Positions 14,201 through 20,200 of a stretch of 64,000 nucleotides of DNA are shown here, one piece after another (the stretch's first letter is position 1; every line of letters begins with the position of its first letter). The notes below the pieces were generated by a model that worked only from the letters and a program-made list of their open reading frames with translations, was not told the DNA's origin and ran no database searches. Origin of the DNA: DASZBX01 sp035943635 (GTDB taxonomy: Bacteria > Actinomycetota > Actinomycetes > Streptomycetales > Catenulisporaceae); contig DASZBX010000083.1 of NCBI GenBank assembly GCA_035943635.1, positions 1-64,000 on the forward strand, read 5' to 3'. A program made the position numbers and the translations under genes.

Positions 14201-17200
14201 GCACGCCGGTCCAGGAGAACGGCAGGCCGCCCTCGTCGATCAGGGTGCTGGAGCCGAGCGCGTGCAGCGCCGCGTCCAGCAGCGCCGGGTGCACGCCGTA
14301 ACCGGCGGCGTCCGCGGGCTCCGGCAGGCGGACCTCGGCGAAGACGTCGCCGCCGAGGAGCCAGACGTTCGTGAGGCCCTGGAAGGTCGGGCCGTAGCCG
14401 AACCCGGCCGCGGCGAGGTCTGCGTAGACGGTCGAGATGTCCACCGGCTGGGCTCCGACCGGCGGCCAGACGGCCAGGTCCGCGCCCTCGGGCGTGGCGC
14501 CCGCGCCCAGGGCCAGGACGCCGGTCGCGTGCCGCACCCAGGAGTCGTCGGTCTCCCCGAGCCGGCCGTAGACCGCGATCGCGCACTCGCCGGACTCGTT
14601 CGGCTCGTCGACCCGGACCTGGATCTGGACGCCGCCGGTGGCCGGAAGGACCAGCGGGACCTCCAGGGTCAGTTCCTCCAGCCGGCCGCCGCCGACCTCG
14701 TCGCCGGCCCGCAGGACCATGTCCACGAACGCGGTCCCGGGCAGGAACACCGAACCCTGGATCGCGTGGTCGGCCAGCCAGCCGACCGAGCCGAGCGAGA
14801 GCCGGCCGGTCAGCACGCAGCCGCCGGAACCGGCCAGCCGGACGGACACGCCGACCAGCGGGTGGTCCACGCCGGCCACGCCGAGCCCGGACACGTCCCC
14901 GGTCGCGCGCCCGGCCGCGGCCACGGTCGGCCAGTAGCGGCGGCGCTGGAACGCGTACGTCGGCAGGTCCACCCGGCGGCCGCCCGCGGGCAGCACCGAG
15001 GTCCAGTCCACGGCCACGCCGCGCACCCAGGCCGTGGCGACGGCGGCGAGCGTCGTGGTCGCCTCGTCGCGGCCGGAGCGGACGGTCGGCGCGAAGGCGA
15101 GGTCCTCGGCCTCTGCGTCGGTGGTCAGGCAGTCCTGGGCCATCGCGGTCAGCACGCCGTCGGGGCCGAGTTCGAGGAAGGTGCGGGCACCGAATTCGCG
15201 TGCTGCGACGATGCCGTCGGCGAATCGGACCGCGGCGCGCACGTGCTCGACCCAGTATTCGGGGGTCGAAAACTCAGGCCCGGCAAGGGAACCGGAGACA
15301 TTGGAGACGACCGGGATGCGCGGCTGGTTCCAGGTGAGACCGGTCACGATACTGCGGAACTCGTCGAGCATCGGCTCCATCAGCGAGGAGTGGAAGGCGT
15401 GCGAGACGGTCAGCTTCTTGGTCTTGCGGCCCAGCTTCGACAGCTTCGAGGCGACAGAAGTCACGGCGGTCTTGGATCCCGAGATCACCACGGAGGTCGG
15501 GCCGTTGATCGCGGCGATGTCCACGCCCTTCTTCAGCAGCGGCAGCACCTCTTCCTCAGAGGCCTGAACCGCCACCATCACACCGCCCGAGGGCAGCGCC
15601 TGCATCAGACGACCGCGCGCAGCAACCAGTGTGCAGGCATCGGCGAGGGACAGGACCCCGGCCACATGCGCGGCTGCGATCTCGCCGATCGAGTGGCCCA
15701 GCAGGACATCCGGGGTGATCTTCCACGGCTCCAGCAGCCGGAAGATCGCGACCTCGATCGCGAACAACGCAGGCTGCGCATATCCGGTCTGGTCGATCAC
15801 CGGAGCGGAGTCATCGCCGAACACGACCGACGACAGCGACCGGTCCAGCAGCACATCAAAGTACGCACACACCTCGTCGAACGCGGCCGCGAATGCCGGG
15901 AAGGCGTCGTACAACCCGCGGCCCATCCCAATGCGCTGCGAACCCTGTCCGGTGAACAGGAACGCGGTCAGGCCGGGCGTGACCGAGCCGGTCACGACGT
16001 TCGCCGCGCTCTTCTCCTTTGCCAGCGCGGTCAGGCCGACCTTGGCCCCGTCCAGGACCACGGCCCGGGACTCGAACGCCGAGCGGGCCACCGCCAGGGT
16101 GTGCGCGACATCGAGCAGCGGGAGCCCGGCGTGGTCCTTGAGGTGCCGGCCGAGCCGGTCGGCCTGGGCGGCCAGGGCCGCGGGCGTGCGGCCGGACAGC
16201 AGCAGCGGGAGGCCGGCCGCGGGAGTCTCGTCGGCCTGCGGGGCGTTGTCCTCCTGGGCCGCGGCGGGGACGTGCTCGATCACGACGTGCGCGTTGGTGC
16301 CGCTCATGCCGAACGAGGACACCGCCGCCCGGCGCGGACGACCGTCGCCGAGCTCCGGCCAGTCCCGGGCCTCGGTCAGCAGCTCGACCGCGCCCGCAGT
16401 CCAGTCCACGTGGCTGGAAGGTTCGTCGACGTGCAGCGTGCGCGGCATCACGCCGTGTTGCATCGCCATCACCATCTTGATCACACCGCCCACTCCGGCC
16501 GCGGCCTGGGTGTGACCGATGTTCGACTTGAGCGAACCGAGGTACAGCGGGCGGTCCTCGGGCCGGTCGGCGCCATAGGTCGCGAGCAGCGCCTGCGCCT
16601 CGATCGGGTCGCCGAGCACGGTGCCGGTGCCGTGGCCTTCGACCAGGTCCACATCGGCGCCGGTCAGGCCGGCGTTGGCCAGGGCCTGGCGGATCACCCG
16701 CTGCTGGGAGGGTCCGTTGGGGGCGGTCAGGCCGTTGCTGGCGCCGTCCTGGTTCACCGCGGAGCCGCGGACCAGGGCGAGCACCGGGTGGCCGTTGCGC
16801 TGCGCATCGCTCAGCCGCTCCAGCAGCAGGAAGCCGACGCCCTCACCCCAGCCGGTGCCGTCCGCGGCCTCGGCGAAGGCCTTGCAGCGGCCGTCGGCGG
16901 CCAGGCCGCGCTGGCGGGAGAACTCGATGAAGGTGCCCGGGGTGGACATCACCAGCACGCCGCCGGCCAGGGCCAGTTCGCACTCGCCGCCGCGCAGGGA
17001 CTGGGCGGCCAGGTGCAGGGCGACCAGGGAGGAGGAGCAGGCGGTGTCGACGGTGACCGCGGGGCCTTCGAAGCCGAAGGTGTAGGAGAGCCGGCCGGAC
17101 ATCACGCTCGCGGAGCTGCCGGTGGCCAGGTGGCCCTCGGCGTCGCCGGAGCCGGCGGTCATCATCAGGGCCGCGTAGTCCTGGCTGTTGGACCCGGCGA

Positions 17201-20200
17201 ACAGGCCGACCGGGCGGCCGCGGAGCGAGTCCGGGGCGATCCCGGCCCGTTCCAGGCTCTCCCAGGCGGTCTCCAGCAGCAGGCGCTGCTGCGGGTCCAT
17301 GGTCAGGGCCTCGCGCGGGCTGATGTTGAAGAAGCCGGAGTCGAACTCGTCGGCGGCGCTGAGGAATCCGCCCTTGTCCGAGTACGACGTCCCCTGGTGC
17401 GCGGGGTCGGGATCGTAGAGTGCTTCGACGTCCCAGCCGCGGTCGGCGGGGAAGGAGGAGACGGCGTCCACGCCGTCGGCGACCAGCTGCCACAGGTCCT
17501 CGGGCGAGGTGACCCCGCCGGGGTAGCGGCAGCTCATCGAGACGATCGCGATCGGGTCGTCGTCCGGGGCGGTGGTCGCGGCGACCGCGACGGCCGGGCG
17601 AGCTTCCGGGGCGTCGGCGCCGAGCAGCCGGGTGCCGAGGTAGGCGGCCAGCGCGGCCGGGTTGGCGTAGTCGAACACGAGCGTGGAGGCCAGGCGCAGG
17701 CCGGTCTGTGCGGCCAGCCGGTTGCGCAGTTCGACCGCGAGCAGGGAGTCGAAGCCCATCTCCTTGAACGGGCGGCCCGGGTCGATCGCGTCCGCGCCGA
17801 CATGGCCGAGCACGGCGGCGACGGCGCCGCGCAGCAGGGCCAGCACGGTGCGCTCGCGCTCCGGGCCGGACTGCGCGGCCAGGGTGCGGGCCAGCTCGGA
17901 GCGCTCGTCCTGGGCCCCGGTTCCGGCGGCCAGGGCGCTGCGCACCTCGGGCAGGTCGCCGATCAGCGGGCGCGGGCGGGCGGCGGTGAAGGCGGGGGCG
18001 AACAGGGCCCAGTCGACGTCGGCGACGGTGAGGGTCGGCTCGGCCGCGCCGGCCGCGTGGGCCAGTGCGGTCAGCGCCCGGGCCGGGTCCATCGGGAGCA
18101 GGCCGCGCCGGCGCAGCTGCTCGTCGGCGTCCCCGGCCGCGGCCATGCCGCCCTCGGCCCACGGGCCCCAGGCCACCGCGGTGCCGGCCAGGCCGCGGGC
18201 GCGGCGGGTCTCGGCCAGGGCGTCCAGGTAGGCGTTGGCGGCGCAGTACGCGGCCTGGCCGCCGCTGCCCCAGACCCCGGAGATCGAGGAGTACAGGATG
18301 AAGGCGTCCAGCTCGGTGTCGCCGAGGAGTTCGTCCAGGTTCCGGGCGCCGTCGACCTTGGCCCGGAGCGCGACGTGGAAGCGGTCGGCGGTCAGGCCGG
18401 CGATGTCGGCGACGTCGTTGACGCCGGCCGCGTGCAGGACCGCGTCGACCGGGTGGGCGGCCAGCAGCGCGGCGAGGGCGTCGCGGTCGGCGACGTCGCA
18501 CGCGGCGACCTGGGCGTCCACGCCGGTTGCGGTGAGCTCGGCCAGCAGGTCCACTGCGCCGGGCGCGTCCAGGCCCGCGCGGCTGGTCAGGATCAGGCGT
18601 TCGGCGCCGTGGGCGGCGGCCCAGCGGGCGGCGTGGGCGCCGAGCGCGCCGGTGCCGCCGGTGATCAGGACCGTGCCCCGCGGCTGCCAGGCCGGGCCGG
18701 TCAGGGCCTCGGCGTGCTCGAGTCGGCGCACGAAGACCCCGGAGGCGCGGACGGCGACCTGATCCTCGGTCCCGGCGGCCAGGACCGCGCCGAGGCGGGT
18801 GGCCGCGCGCCGGTCCAGGTCGGCGGCGGGCAGGTCGACCAGGCCGCCCCAGCGGCCCGGGTGCTCCAGGCCGACGACCCGGCCGACGCCCCAGACCAGG
18901 GCCGGTTCCGCGGAGGCGAGGGCGTCGGAGCGGCCGACGGCCACGGCGCCGCGGGTGGTGATCCACAGCGGGGCCTCGATCTCGGCGTCGCCGAGGGCCT
19001 GGACCAGGGTGAGCGTGCCGAAGGCGCAGGCGCCGGGCAGTTGCAGGACGCCGCCGACCGGTCCGGTCTCGGCGGTCTGGGCGCGCAGCAGGTCGGTCAG
19101 CTGCTCGCGGGTGGTGTCGGGGGCGGTGGACAGGCGGCGGATCTCGGCGCCCTGCGCGGTCAGGCCGGTCGCGATCTGGTCGGCGTGGGCGTCCGCGGCG
19201 TCGGTGGTGTCGTGCGGCTGGATCAGCAGCCAGGTGCCGGAGAGCGTGGCCGTGGCCGCGCCGAGTGCGGGCTCGGGCCGCCAGGCGATCTTGTAGCGGG
19301 AGGCGTCCAGCCGGGAGCGGTCGCGGCGCTTGCCGCGCCAGGCGGACAGCAGCGGCAGGGCGGAGCGCAGTTCCTCGGCGCCGTCGAGTTCGGCCGAGCC
19401 GGCCAGGGCGGCGAGCGCGGACAGGTCCTCGCGGTCGACCGCGTCCCAGAACCGGGCGTCCTCGGCGTCCGCGGCGGTGTCGGGGGCCGGGGCGGCGGTG
19501 GAGGTCAGCCAGTAGCGGTTGCCGCCGAACGCGTAGGTCGGCAGGTCCACCCGCCGTGCGGCCGGGACGAACGCGGTCCAGTCGATCCGGGTGCCCTGGG
19601 TGAACGCGGTGGCCAGGGCGGCGAGCAGGGTGCGCGGTTCGGGGCGGTCCCGGCGCAGCACCGGGGCGAAGGTGCCGGTGTCCACGCAGTCCTGGGCCAT
19701 CGCGCTCAGCGCGCCGTCGGGTCCGAGTTCCAGGAAGGTGCTCGCGCCGAGTTCGGCGAGGGTGTCGACGGCGGCGGCGAAGCGGACGGCGTCGCGGGCG
19801 TGGCCGACCCAGTAGTCGGGGGTCGAGAGCTCCGGCCCGGCGAGGTGGCCGGTGACCGTGGAGACGATCGGGATCCGGGCCGGGCTGTAGGTCAGGCCTG
19901 CGGCGAGGTCGCGGAACTCGGCGAGCATCGGCTCCATCAGCATGGAGTGGAAGGCGTGGCTGACCGGGAGCTTCTTGGTCTTGCGGCCCAGGGCCCGGAA
20001 GTGCTCGGCCACGGGACCGAGGGCGGCCTCGTCGCCGGAGACGACGGTGGCCCGCGGGCCGTTGACCGCGGCGATCGCGACCGGGGCGGCCGGGTCGGCG
20101 GCGAGCAGGGCGGCGACCTCGGATTCGGCGGCCTGGAGCGCGATCATGGCTCCGCCCGCGGGCAGGGCCTGCATCAGCCGGCCGCGGGCGGCGACCAGGG